Shown here: positions 12,315 through 24,310 of the stretch, one piece after another
Position numbering within the stretch: the stretch's first letter is position 1
How the letters are laid out: every line of letters starts with the position of its first letter
Assembly: GCF_051401765.1 (NCBI RefSeq)
Contig: NW_027480449.1
Span: 4,402,001-4,466,000 of the forward strand
Direction: 5' to 3'
DNA length: 64,000 bases
Source of the DNA: Calliopsis andreniformis
Lineage: Eukaryota > Arthropoda > Insecta > Hymenoptera > Andrenidae
The notes under the pieces: generated by a model
Database searches by the model: none
Seen by the model: the letters and a program-made list of their open reading frames with translations, nothing else
What the model was told of the DNA's origin: nothing
Position numbers and translations under genes: made by a program

Positions 12315-12472
12315 GACTGAGAGTTGATGTTTGAGTGATGAGAATTGATGTTTGTGGATAGAGATATGAAGATTGCAGATTGAGTATTGCGTATGGAAAA
12401 CTCTGAACTGAGGATACTCTAGTGAGGATTGAGGATTGACAACTGATTGTTGAGGACTGAGGGCTGAAGATT
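12315..12472. repeat. Diverged cassette, type I (representative of 30)
   Basis: This is about 158 bases from GACTGAGAGTTG to GGGCTGAAGATT. The most diverged part is GAAAACTCTGAACTGAGG followed by ATACTCTAG. The cassette still divides cleanly into 7-base words, so it is a diverged stretch of the same satellite and not a foreign insertion. Anchors (dyad start minus one): 3,891 (hybrid), 6,059, 8,079, 9,589, 12,439, 14,481, 15,872, 17,914, 19,963, 21,011, 21,660, 23,218, 25,731, 28,762, 31,780, 33,755, 36,773, 39,428, 41,656, 45,285, 47,597, 49,395, 51,889, 55,549, 57,157, 58,653, 59,603 (junction), 60,889, 62,385, 63,335. Each copy spans roughly anchor minus 124 to anchor plus 33. Confidence 0.9.
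12440..12452. other. Short dyad CAACTGATTGTTG in the cassettes
   Basis: CAAC and GTTG are reverse complements around the 5-base centre TGATT. The element begins one base after every anchor listed for the cassettes, about 61 sites. Most are intact. Changes include CATCTG at 39,428 and 45,285, CTTG at 54,725, GTTA at 27,602, 30,633 and 35,626, and centre changes at 51,889 and 54,053. With four-base arms it could arise by chance within a diverged heptamer series, and a binding role is speculative. Confidence 0.55.
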
Positions 12473-15400
12473 GAAGATTCAGGATTGAGGATTCAGGACT
12501 GTGGTTTGAGGACTTTGGATTGAGGATTGGGGATTGGGGATTGAGGATTGAGGATCGAGGATTGAAGATTGAAGATTGGGTATTGAGGATTGAACATTGA
12601 GGATTGAGGATTGAGGATTGAGGATTGAGGATTGAGGATTGAAGAATGAATATTGATGATTGAAGGTTGAGGATTGAGGATTGACGGTTGTGGATTCAGG
12701 ACGAGGACTGAGGGTTGAGTATTGATGTTTGATGTCTGAGGATTGAGGATAGAGGATTGAGAATTGAGGATTGAGGATTGAGGATTGAGGATTGAGGATT
12801 GAGGATTGAGGATTGAAGATTGAATATTGATGATTGAAGGTTGAGGATTGAGGATTGAGGATTGAGGATTGAGGATGAGGGCTGAGGGTTGAAGATTCAG
12901 GTTTGAGGACTCAGGACTGAGCATCGAGGATTGAGAATTGAGGATTGAGGATTGAGGATTGAAGATTGAGGATAGGGTATTGAGGACTGAAGAATGAGGA
13001 TGGAGGATGGGCGATTGAGGACTGAGGACTGAAGATTGAGTATTCAGGATTGGAGATTGACGATTGAGGATTGAGGATTGAGGATCGAGAATTGAGGATT
13101 GAGGATTGAAGATTGAGTATTGAGGATTGCAGATTGAGGATTGAGGATTGAGGATTGAGGATTGAGGATTGAGGATTGACGATTGAGGATTGAGGATTGA
13201 GGATTGAGGTTTGAGAGTTGAAGATTGAGTATTGAGGATTGAAGATTCAGGATTGAGGATTGAGGATTGAGCATTGAGGATTGACGATTCAAGATTGAGG
13301 ATTGGGTATTGAGGATTGAAGAATGAGGACTGAGGATTGAGGATTGAGGATTGAGGATTGAAGATAGAGTATTGAGGATTGAAGATTGAGGATTGAGGAT
13401 TGAGGATTGAGGATTGAGGATTGAGGATTGAGGATTGAGGACTGAGGATTGAAGATTGAGTATTGAGGATTGAGGATTAAAGGTTGAGCATTGAGGATTG
13501 AAGATTGAGGATTGATGATTGAGGATTGAGGATTGAGGATTGAGGATTGAGGACTGAATATTGAAGATTGAGGATTGATGATTGAGGATTGATTATTGAG
13601 GATTGAGGATTGAGTATTGGGGATTGCGGATTGAACATTGAGGATTGAGGATTGAGGATTGAGGATTGAGGATTGTGGATTGAGGATTGAGGATTGAGTA
13701 TTGAAGATTGAGGATTGGGGATTGAGGATTGAGGATTGAGGATTGAGGATTGAAGATTGAGGATTGAGGATTGAGGTTTGAGAGTTGAAGATTGAGTATT
13801 GAGGATTGAAGATTCAGGATTGAGGATTGAGGATTGAGGATTGAGGATTGACGATTGAAGATTGAGGATTGGGTATTGAGGATTGAAGAATGAGGGCTGA
13901 GGATTGAGGATTGTGGATTGAGGATTGAAGATTGAGTATTGAGGATTGAAGATTGAGGATTGAGGATTGAGGATTGAGGATTGAGGATTGAGGATTGAGG
14001 ATTGAGGATTGAGGACTGAGGATTGAAGATTGAGGATTGAGGATTGAGGATTAAAGATTGAGCATTGAGGATTGAAGATTGAGGATTGATGATTGAGGAT
14101 TGAGGATTGAGGATTGAGGATTGAGGACTGAATATTGAAGATTGAGGATTGATGATTGAGGATTGAGTATTGAGGATTGAGGATTGAGTATTGGGGATTG
14201 CGGATTGAACATTGAGGATTGAGGATTGAGGATTGAGGATTGAGGATTGTGGATTGAGGATTGAGGGTTGAGTATTGAAGATTGAGGATTGGGGATTGAG
14301 GATTGAGGATCGAGGATTGAGGATTGAGGATTGACGATTGAAGATTGAGGATTGGGGACTGAGAGTTGATGTTTGAGTGATGAGAATTAATGTTTGTAGA
14401 TAGAGATATGAAGATTGCAGATTGAGTATTGCGTATGGAAAACTCTGAACTGAGGATACTCTAGTGAGGATTGAGGATTGACAACTGATTGTTGAGGACT
14501 GAGGGCTGAAGATTGAGGATTCAGGATTGAGGATTCAGGACTGTGGTTTGAGGACTTTGGATTGAGGATTGGGGATTGGGGATTGAGGATTGAGGATCGA
14601 GGATTGAAGATTGAAGATTGGGTATTGAGGATTGAACATTGAGGATTGAGGATTGAGGATTGAGGATTGAGGATTGAGGATTGAAGAATGAATATTGATG
14701 ATTGAAGGTTGAGGATTGAGGATTGACGGTTGTGGATTCAGGACGAGGACTGAGGGTTGAGTATTGATGTTTGAGGTCTGAGGATTGAGGATAGAGGATT
14801 GAGAATTGAGGATTGAGGATTGAGGATTGAGGATTGAGGATTGAGGATTGAGGATTGAAGATTGAATATTGATGATTGAAGGTTGAGGATTGAGGATTGA
14901 GGATTGAGGATTGAGGATGAGGGCTGAGGGTTGAAGATTCAGGTTTGAGGACTCAGGACTGAGCATTGAGGATTGAGAATTGAGGATTGAGGATTGAGGA
15001 TTGAAGATTGAGGATAGGGTATTGAGGACTGAAGAATGAGGATGGAGGATGGGCGATTGAGGACTGAGGACTGAAGATTGAGTATTCAGGATTGGAGATT
15101 GACGATTGAGGATTGAGGATTGAGGATCGAGAATTGAGGATTGAGGATTGAAGATTGAGTATTGAGGATTGCAGATTGAGGATTGAGGATTGAGGATTGA
15201 GGATTGAGGATTGAGGATTGAGGATTGAGGATTGAGGATTGAGGATTGAGGTTTGAGAGTTGAAGATTGAGTATTGAGGATTGAAGATTCAGGATTGAGG
15301 ATTGAGGATTGAGCATTGAGGATTGACGATTCAAGATTGAGGATTGGGTATTGAGGATTGAAGAATGAGGACTGAGGATTGAGGATTGAGGATTGAGGAT

Positions 15401-15504
15401 TGAAGATAGAGTATTGAGGATTGAAGATTGAGGATTGAGGATTGAGGATTGAGGATTGAGGATTGAGGATTGAGGATTGAGGACTGAGGATTGAAGATTG
15501 AGGA

Positions 15505-18500
15505 TTGAGGATTGAGGACTGAATATTGAAGATTGAGGATTGATAATTGAGGATTGAGTATTGAGGATTGAGGATTGAGTATTGGGGATTGCGGATTGAA
15601 CATTGAGGATTGAGGATTGAGGATTGAGGATTGGGGATTGTGGATTGAGGATTGAGGGTTGAGTATTGAAGATTGAGGATTGGGGATTGAGGATTGAGGA
15701 TCGAGGATTGAGGATTGAGGATTGACGATTGAAGATTGAGGATTGGGGACTGAGAGTTGATGTTTGAGTGATGAGAATTGATGTTTGTGGATAGAGATAT
15801 GAAGATTGCAGATTGAGTATTGCGTATGGAAAACTCTGAACTGAGGATACTCTAGTGAGGATTGAGGATTGACAACTGATTGTTGAGGACTGAGGGCTGA
15901 AGATTGAAGATTCAGGATTGAGGATTCAGGACTGTGGTTTGAGGACTTTGGATTGAGGATTGGGGATTGGGGATTGAGGATTGAGGATCGAGGATTGAAG
16001 ATTGAAGATTGGGTATTGAGGATTGAACATTGAGGATTGAGGATTGAGGATTGAGGATTGAGGATTGAGGATTGAAGAATGAATATTGATGATTGAAGGT
16101 TGAGGATTGAGGATTGACGGTTGTGGATTCAGGACGAGGACTGAGGGTTGAGTATTGATGTTTGATGTCTGAGGATTGAGGATAGAGGATTGAGAATTGA
16201 GGATTGAGGATTGAGGATTGAGGATTGAGGATTGAGGATTGAGGATTGAAGATTGAATATTGATGATTGAAGGTTGAGGATTGAGGATTGAGGATTGAGG
16301 ATTGAGGATGAGGGCTGAGGGTTGAAGATTCAGGTTTGAGGACTCAGGACTGAGCATCGAGGATTGAGAATTGAGGATTGAGGATTGAGGATTGAAGATT
16401 GAGGATAGGGTATTGAGGACTGAAGAATGAGGATGGAGGATGGGCGATTGAGGACTGAGGACTGAAGATTGAGTATTCAGGATTGGAGATTGACGATTGA
16501 GGATTGAGGATTGAGGATCGAGAATTGAGGATTGAGGATTGAAGATTGAGTATTGAGGATTGCAGATTGAGGATTGAGGATTGAGGATTGAGGATTGAGG
16601 ATTGAGGATTGACGATTGAGGATTGAGGATTGAGGATTGAGGTTTGAGAGTTGAAGATTGAGTATTGAGGATTGAAGATTCAGGATTGAGGATTGAGGAT
16701 TGAGCATTGAGGATTGACGATTCAAGATTGAGGATTGGGTATTGAGGATTGAAGAATGAGGACTGAGGATTGAGGATTGAGGATTGAGGATTGAAGATAG
16801 AGTATTGAGGATTGAAGATTGAGGATTGAGGATTGAGGATTGAGGATTGAGGATTGAGGATTGAGGATTGAGGACTGAGGATTGAAGATTGAGGATTGAG
16901 GATTGAGGATTAAAGGTTGAGCATTGAGGATTGAAGATTGAGGATTGATGATTGAGGATTGAGGATTGAGGATTGAGGATTGAGGACTGAATATTGAAGA
17001 TTGAGGATTGATGATTGAGGATTGATTATTGAGGATTGAGGATTGAGTATTGGGGATTGCGGATTGAACATTGAGGATTGAGGATTGAGGATTGAGGATT
17101 GAGGATTGTGGATTGAGGATTGAGGATTGAGTATTGAAGATTTAGGATTGGGGATTGAGGATTGAGGATTGAGGATTGAGGATTGAAGATTGAGGATTGA
17201 GGATTGAGGTTTGAGAGTTGAAGATTGAGTATTGAGGATTGAAGATTCAGGATTGAGGATTGAGGATTGAGGATTGAGGATTGACGATTGAAGATTGAGG
17301 ATTGGGTATTGAGGATTGAAGAATGAGGGCTGAGGATTGAGGATTGTGGATTGAGGATTGAAGATTGAGTATTGAGGATTGAAGATTGAGGATTGAGGAT
17401 TGAGGATTGAGGATTGAGGATTGAGGATTGAGGATTGAGGATTGAGGACTGAGGATTGAAGATTGAGGATTGAGGATTGAGGATTAAAGATTGAGCATTG
17501 AGGATTGAAGATTGAGGATTGATGATTGAGGATTGAGGATTGAGGATTGAGGATTGAGGACTGAATATTGAAGATTGAGGATTGATGATTGAGGATTGAG
17601 TATTGAGGATTGAGGATTGAGTATTGGGGATTGCGGATTGAACATTGAGGATTGAGGATTGAGGATTGAGGATTGAGGATTGTGGATTGAGGATTGAGGG
17701 TTGAGTATTGAAGATTGAGGATTGGGGATTGAGGATTGAGGATCGAGGATTGAGGATTGAGGATTGACGATTGAAGATTGAGGATTGGGGACTGAGAGTT
17801 GATGTTTGAGTGATGAGAATTGATGTTTGTAGATAGAGATATGAAGATTGCAGATTGAGTATTGCGTATGGAAAACTCTGAACTGAGGATACTCTAGTGA
17901 GGATTGAGGATTGACAACTGATTGTTGAGGACTGAGGGCTGAAGATTGAGGATTCAGGATTGAGGATTCAGGACTGTGGTTTGAGGACTTTGGATTGAGG
18001 ATTGGGGATTGGGGATTGAGGATTGAGGATCGAGGATTGAAGATTGAAGATTGGGTATTGAGGATTGAACATTGAGGATTGAGGATTGAGGATTGAGGAT
18101 TGAGGATTGAGGATTGAAGAATGAATATTGATGATTGAAGGTTGAGGATTGAGGATTGACGGTTGTGGATTCAGGACGAGGACTGAGGGTTGAGTATTGA
18201 TGTTTGAGGTCTGAGGATTGAGGATAGAGGATTGAGAATTGAGGATTGAGGATTGAGGATTGAGGATTGAGGATTGAGGATTGAGGATTGAAGATTGAAT
18301 ATTGATGATTGAAGGTTGAGGATTGAGGATTGAGGATTGAGGATTGAGGATGAGGGCTGAGGGTTGAAGATTCAGGTTTGAGGACTCAGGACTGAGCATT
18401 GAGGATTGAGAATTGAGGATTGAGGATTGAGGATTGAAGATTGAGGATAGGGTATTGAGGACTGAAGAATGAGGATGGAGGATGGGCGATTGAGGACTGA

Positions 18501-18937
18501 GGACTGAAGATTGAGTATTCAGGATTGGAGATTGACGATTGAGGATTGAGGATTGAGGATCGAGAATTGAGGATTGAGGATTGAAGATTGAGTATTGAGG
18601 ATTGCAGATTGAGGATTGAGGATTGAGGATTGAGGATTGAGGATTGAGGATTGAGGATTGAGGATTGAGGATTGAGGATTGAGGTTTGAGAGTTGAAGAT
18701 TGAGTATTGAGGATTGAAGATTCAGGATTGAGGATTGAGGATTGAGCATTGAGGATTGACGATTCAAGATTGAGGATTGGGTATTGAGGATTGAAGAATG
18801 AGGACTGAGGATTGAGGATTGAGGATTGAGGATTGAAGATAGAGTATTGAGGATTGAAGATTGAGGATTGAGGATTGAGGATTGAGGATTGAGGATTGAG
18901 GATTGAGGATTGAGGACTGAGGATTGAAGATTGAGGA
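15505..18937. repeat. 3,433-base HOR unit, copy 2
   Basis: This is a direct tandem copy of 12,072-15,504, with type I anchors at 15,872 and 17,914. The GATAATTGAGG variant near 12,110 recurs at about 15,542 and separates this pair from neighbours that carry GATGATTGAGG. Anchor spacing alternates 2,042, 1,391, 2,042. The 1,391 interval is shorter by 651 bases, exactly 93 heptamers, and lacks the GGATTAAAGGTTGAGCATTG region. The junction is near 15,505. No gene is visible. Confidence 0.9.
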
Positions 18938-20850
18938 TTGAGGATTGAGGATTAAAGGTTGAGCATTGAGGATTGAAGATTGAGGATTGATGATTGAGGA
19001 TTGAGGATTGAGGATTGAGGATTGAGGACTGAATATTGAAGATTGAGGATTGATGATTGAGGATTGATTATTGAGGATTGAGGATTGAGTATTGGGGATT
19101 GCGGATTGAACATTGAGGATTGAGGATTGAGGATTGAGGATTGAGGATTGTGGATTGAGGATTGAGGATTGAGTATTGAAGATTGAGGATTGGGGATTGA
19201 GGATTGAGGATTGAGGATTGAGGATTGAAGATTGAGGATTGAGGATTGAGGTTTGAGAGTTGAAGATTGAGTATTGAGGATTGAAGATTCAGGATTGAGG
19301 ATTGAGGATTGAGGATTGAGGATTGACGATTGAAGATTGAGGATTGGGTATTGAGGATTGAAGAATGAGGGCTGAGGATTGAGGATTGTGGATTGAGGAT
19401 TGAAGATTGAGTATTGAGGATTGAAGATTGAGGATTGAGGATTGAGGATTGAGGATTGAGGGTTGAGGATTGAGGATTGAGGATTGAGGACTGAGGATTG
19501 AAGATTGAGGATTGAGGATTGAGGATTAAAGATTGAGCATTGAGGATTGAAGATTGAGGATTGATGATTGAGGATTGAGGATTGAGGATTGAGGATTGAG
19601 GACTGAATATTGAAGATTGAGGATTGATGATTGAGGATTGAGTATTGAGGATTGAGGATTGAGTATTGGGGATTGCGGATTGAACATTGAGGATTGAGGA
19701 TTGAGGATTGAGGATTGAGGATTGAGGATTGTGGATTGAGGATTGAGGGTTGAGTATTGAAGATTGAGGATTGGGGATTGAGGATTGAGGATCGAGGATT
19801 GAGGATTGAGGATTGACGATTGAAGATTGAGGATTGGGGACTGAGAGTTGATGTTTGAGTGATGAGAATTGATGTTTGTAGATAGAGATATGAAGATTGC
19901 AGATTGAGTATTGCGTATGGAAAACTCTGAACTGAGGATACTCTAGTGAGGATTGAGGATTGACAACTGATTGTTGAGGACTGAGGGCTGAAGATTGAGG
20001 ATTCAGGATTGAGGATTCAGGACTGTGGTTTGAGGACTTTGGATTGAGGATTGGGGATTGGGGATTGAGGATTGAGGATCGAGGATTGAAGATTGAAGAT
20101 TGGGTATTGAGGATTGAACATTGAGGATTGAGGATTGAGGATTGAGGATTGAGGATTGAGGATTGAAGAATGAATATTGATGATTGAAGGTTGAGGATTG
20201 AGGATTGACGGTTGTGGATTCAGGACGAGGACTGAGGGTTGAGTATTGATGTTTGAGGTCTGAGGATTGAGGATAGAGGATTGAGAATTGAGGATTGAGG
20301 ATTGAGGATTGAGGATTGAGGATTGAGGATTGAGGATTGAAGATTGAATATTGATGATTGAAGGTTGAGGATTGAGGATTGAGGATTGAGGATTGAGGAT
20401 GAGGGCTGAGGGTTGAAGATTCAGGTTTGAGGACTCAGGACTGAGCATTGAGGATTGAGAATTGAGGATTGAGGATTGAGGAATGAAGATTGAGGATAGG
20501 GTATTGAGGATTGAGGATTGAGGATTGAGGATTGAGGATTGAGGACTGAGGATTGAAGATTGAGGATTGAGGATTGAGGATTAAAGGTTGAGCATTGAGG
20601 ATTGAAGATTGAGGATTGATGATTGAGGATTGAGGATTGAGGATTGAGGATTGAGGACTGAATATTGAAGATTGAGGATTGATGATTGAGGATTGATTAT
20701 TGAGGATTGAGGATTGAGTATTGGGGATTGCGGATTGAACATTGAGGATTGAGGATTGAGGATTGAGGATTGAGGATTGTGGATTGAGGATTGAGGATTG
20801 AGTATTGAAGATTGAGGATTGGGGATTGAGGATTGAGGATTGAGGATTGA
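18938..20850. repeat. Further partial unit of the 2,042/2,049-base family
   Basis: The type I anchor at 19,963 lies 2,049 bases after 17,914, one heptamer longer than the usual 2,042. The extra unit sits before a GATTGTG word near 19,730. The stretch 19,963-20,730 is the best match in the window for the right edge at 63,335-64,000, including the shared GGAATGAAGATTGAGG word at about 20,480 and 63,749. Homology to the earlier units breaks near 20,500, where a run of plain heptamers leads back into GGATTAAAGGTTGAGC. No gene is visible. Confidence 0.8.
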
Positions 20851-21499
20851 GGATTGAGGATTGACGATTGAAGATTGAGGATTGGGGACTGAGAGTTGAT
20901 GGTTGAGTGATGAGAATTGATGTTTGTGGATAGAGATATGAAGATTGCAGATTGAGTATTGCGTATGGAAAACTCTGAACTGAGGATACTCTAGTGAGGA
21001 TTGAGGATTGACAACTGATTGTTGAGGACTGAGTGCTGAAGATTTAGGATTCAGGATTGAGGATTCAGGACTGTGTTTTGAGGACTGTGGATTGAGGATT
21101 GAGGATTGGGGATTGAGGATTGAGGCTCGAGGATTGAAGATTGAAGATTGGGTATTGAGGATTGAACATTGAGGATAGAGGATTGAGGATTGAGGATTGA
21201 GGATTGAGGATTGAAGATTGATTAATGATGATTGAAGGTTGAGGATTGAGGATTGAGGGTTGTGGATTCAGGACGAGGACTGAGGGTTGAGTATTGATGT
21301 CTGAGGTCTGAGGATTGAGGATAGAGGATTGAGAATTGAGGATTGAGGATTGAGGATTGAAGATTGAATATTGATGATTGAAGATTGATGATTGAGGATT
21401 GAGAGTTGTGGATTGAGTACGAGGACTGAGGGTTGAGTATTGATGTCTGAGGTCTGAGGATTGAGGATTGAGGATTGAGAATTGAGGATTGAGGATTGA
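20851..21499. repeat. 649-base tandem duplication, copy 1
   Basis: The unit holds the type I anchor 21,011, a GTGTTTTGAGG word, GATTAATGATG, and a GATTCAGGACGAGG word. It is followed directly by a copy with anchor 21,660, exactly 649 bases later. The copies differ in a few bases, for example a GATTTAGG word after the cassette here against GATTGAGG in copy 2. 649 is not a multiple of 7 because the unit includes 6-base words such as GACGAG. Confidence 0.87.
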
Positions 21500-22148
21500 G
21501 GATTGAGGATTGACGATTGAAGATTGAGGATTGGGGACTGAGAGTTGATGGTTGAGTGATGAGAATTGATGTTTGTGGATAGAGATATGAAGATTGCAGA
21601 TTGAGTATTGCGTATGGAAAACTCTGACCTGAGGATACTCTAGTGAGGATTGAGGATTGACAACTGATTGTTGAGGACTGAGTGCTGAAGATTGAGGATT
21701 CAGGATTGAGGATTCAGGACTGTGTTTTGAGGACTGTGGATTGAGGATTGAGGATTGGGGATTGAGGATTGAGGATCGAGGATTGAAGATTGAAGATTGG
21801 GTATTGAGGATTGAACATTGAGGATAGAGGATTGAGGATTGAGGATTGAGGATTGAGGATTGAAGATTGATTAATGATGATTGAAGGTTGAGGATTGAGG
21901 ATTGAGGGTTGTGGATTCAGGACGAGGACTGAGGGTTGAGTATTGATGTTTGAGGTCTGAGGATTGAGGATAGAGGATTGAGAATTGAGGATTGAGGATT
22001 GAGGATTGAAGATTGAATATTGATGATTGAAGATTGATGATTGAGGATTGAGAGTTGTGGATTGAGGACGAGGACTGAGGGTTGAGTATTGATGTCTGAG
22101 GTCTGAGGATTGAGGATTGAGGATTGAGAATTGAGGATTGAGGATTGA
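21500..22148. repeat. 649-base tandem duplication, copy 2
   Basis: This is a direct repeat of 20,851-21,499 with anchor 21,660. The core has one private change, CTCTGACCTGAGG in place of CTCTGAACTGAGG. After about 22,150 the sequence continues with GACTGAAGATTGGGG, which copy 1 lacks, so the duplication ends there. Confidence 0.87.
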
Positions 22149-24310
22149 GGACTGAAGATTGGGGATTGGGTATTGAGGATTGAGGAATGAGGATTGAGGA
22201 TTGAGGATTGAGGATTGAGGATTGAAGATTGAGTATTGAGGATTGAAGATTGAGGATTGAGGACTGAGGATTGAGGATTGAGGATTGAGGATTGAGGATT
22301 GAGGATTGAGGATTGAAGATTGAGTATTGAGGATTGAAGATTGAGGATTGTGGATTGAGGATTGGGGATTGAGGATTGAGGATTGAGGATTGAGGATTGA
22401 GGATTGAAGATTGAGTATTGAAGATTGAGTATTGAGGAATGCAGATTGAGGATTGAGGATTGAGGATTGAGGATTGAGGATTGAGGATTGAGGATTTAGG
22501 ATTGAGGATTGAGGATTGAGGATTGAGGATTGAGGTTTGTGAGTTGAAGATTGAGTATTGAGGATTGAAGATTCAGGATTGAGGATTGAGGATTGAGCAT
22601 TGAGGATTGACGATTCAAGATTGAGGATTGGGTATTGAGGATTGAAGAATGAGGACTGAGGATTGAGGATTGAGGATTGAGGATTGAAGATTGAGTATTG
22701 AGGATTGAAGATTGAGGATTGAGGATTGAGGATTGAGGATTGAGGATTGAGTACTGAGGATTGAAGATTGAGGATTGAGGATTGAGGATTAAAGGTTGAG
22801 CATTGAGGATTGAAGATTGAGGATTGATGATTGAGGATTGAGGATTGAGGATTGAGGATTGAGGACTGAATATTGAAGATTGAGGATTGATGATTGAGGA
22901 TTGATTATTGAGGATTGAGGATTGAGTATTGGGGATTGCGGATTGAACATTGAGGATTGAGGATTGAGGATTGAGGATTGAGGATTGTGGATTGAGGATT
23001 GAGGATTGAGTATTGAAGATTGAGGATTGGGGATTGAGGATTGGGGTTGAGGATTGAGGATTGAGGATTGACGATTGAAGATTGAGGATTGGGGACTGAG
23101 AGTTGATGGTTGAGTGATGAGAATTGATTTTTGTGGATAGAGATATGGAGATTGCAGATTGAGTATTGCGTATGGAAAACTCTGAACTGAGGATACTCTA
23201 GTGAGGATTGAGGATTGACAACTGATTGTTGAGGACTGAGTGCTGAAGATTGAGGATGCAGGATTGAGGATTCAGGACTGTGTTTTGAGGACTGTGGATT
23301 GAGGATTGAGGATTGGGGATTGAGGATTGAGGATCGAGGATTGAAGATTGAAGATTGGGTATTGAGGATTGAACATTGAGGATTGAGGATTGAGGATTGA
23401 GGATTGAGGATTGAGGATTGAGGATTGAAGATTGATTAATGATGATTGAAGGTTGAGGATTGAGGATTGAGGGTTGTGGACTCAGGACGAGGACTGAGGG
23501 TTGAGTATTGATGTTTGAGGTCTGAGGATTGAGGATAGAGGATTGAGAATTGAGGATTGAGGATTGAGGATTGAAGATTGAATATTGATGATTGAAGATT
23601 GATGATTGAGGATTGAGAGTTGAGGATTGAGGACGAGGACTGAGGGTTGAGTATTGATGTCTGAGGTCTGAGGATTGAGGATTGAGGATTGAGAATTGAG
23701 GATTGAGGATTGAGGACTGAAGATTGGGGATTGGGTATTGAGGATTGAGGAATGAGGATTGAGGATTGAGGATTGAGTATTGAGGATTGAAGATTGAGTA
23801 TTGAGGATTGAAGATTGAGGAATGAGGACTGAGGATTGAGGATTGAGGATTGAGGATTGAGGATTGAGGATTGAGGATTGAAGATTGAGTATTGAGGATT
23901 GAAGATTGAGGATTGTGGATTGAGGATTGAGGATTGAGTATTGAAGGTTGAGGATTGGGGATTGAGGATTGACGATTGAGGATTGTGTATTGAGGATTGA
24001 GAATAGAGGATTGAGGATTGAAGATTGAGTATTGAGGATTGAAGATTGAGGATTGAGGATTGAGGATTGAGGATTGAGGATTGAGGATTGAGGATTGATG
24101 TTTGAGGTCTGAGGATTGAGGATAGAGGATTGAGAATTGAGGATTGAAGATTGAGGATTGAGGATTGAGGGTTGAGGATTCAGGATTGAGGATTCAGAAT
24201 TGAGGATTCAGGATTGTGGTTCGATGACAGAGGATTGAGGCTTGAGGATTGAGTATTGAGGATTGAGGATTGAGGATTGAGGATTGAGGATTTAAGATTG
24301 AGGATTGGGT
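22149..24310. repeat. Satellite segment with one type I cassette, entering a P-type block
   Basis: A type I cassette is anchored at 23,218, 1,558 bases after the previous one. Its upstream part carries private changes (GATTTTTGTGG and GATATGGAG words). From about 24,110 the P-block order begins, with GTTCGATGAC at 24,219. The remainder is heptamers with the usual G7A and G1T variants. No gene is visible. Confidence 0.75.

Larger units (their letters stand above)
12072..15504. repeat. 3,433-base HOR unit, copy 1
   Basis: This unit contains two type I anchors, 12,439 and 14,481 (spacing 2,042). It repeats directly at 15,505-18,937 with constant offset 3,433: 12,439 to 15,872, 14,481 to 17,914, and GACTGAATATTG from 12,084 to 15,517. 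Private variants are shared by matching positions only, for example GTTTGATGTCTG at about 12,727 and 16,160 against GTTTGAGGTCTG at about 14,769 and 18,202. This shows that the duplicated unit is the whole 3,433 bases. The left edge lies between about 12,010, where copy 1 has GGATTAAAG and copy 2 does not, and 12,084. Confidence 0.9.

Noticed and set aside
12440..12452. CENP-B box or other known centromere motif
   Set aside because: The dyad and core do not fit the TTCG-N4-A-N2-CGGG pattern of the CENP-B box. I know of no other centromere motif that matches.
12315..12472. Cassette as an inserted mobile element or its remnant
   Set aside because: It divides into 7-base words in register with its flanks, and has no terminal inverted repeats, target duplications or coding capacity.
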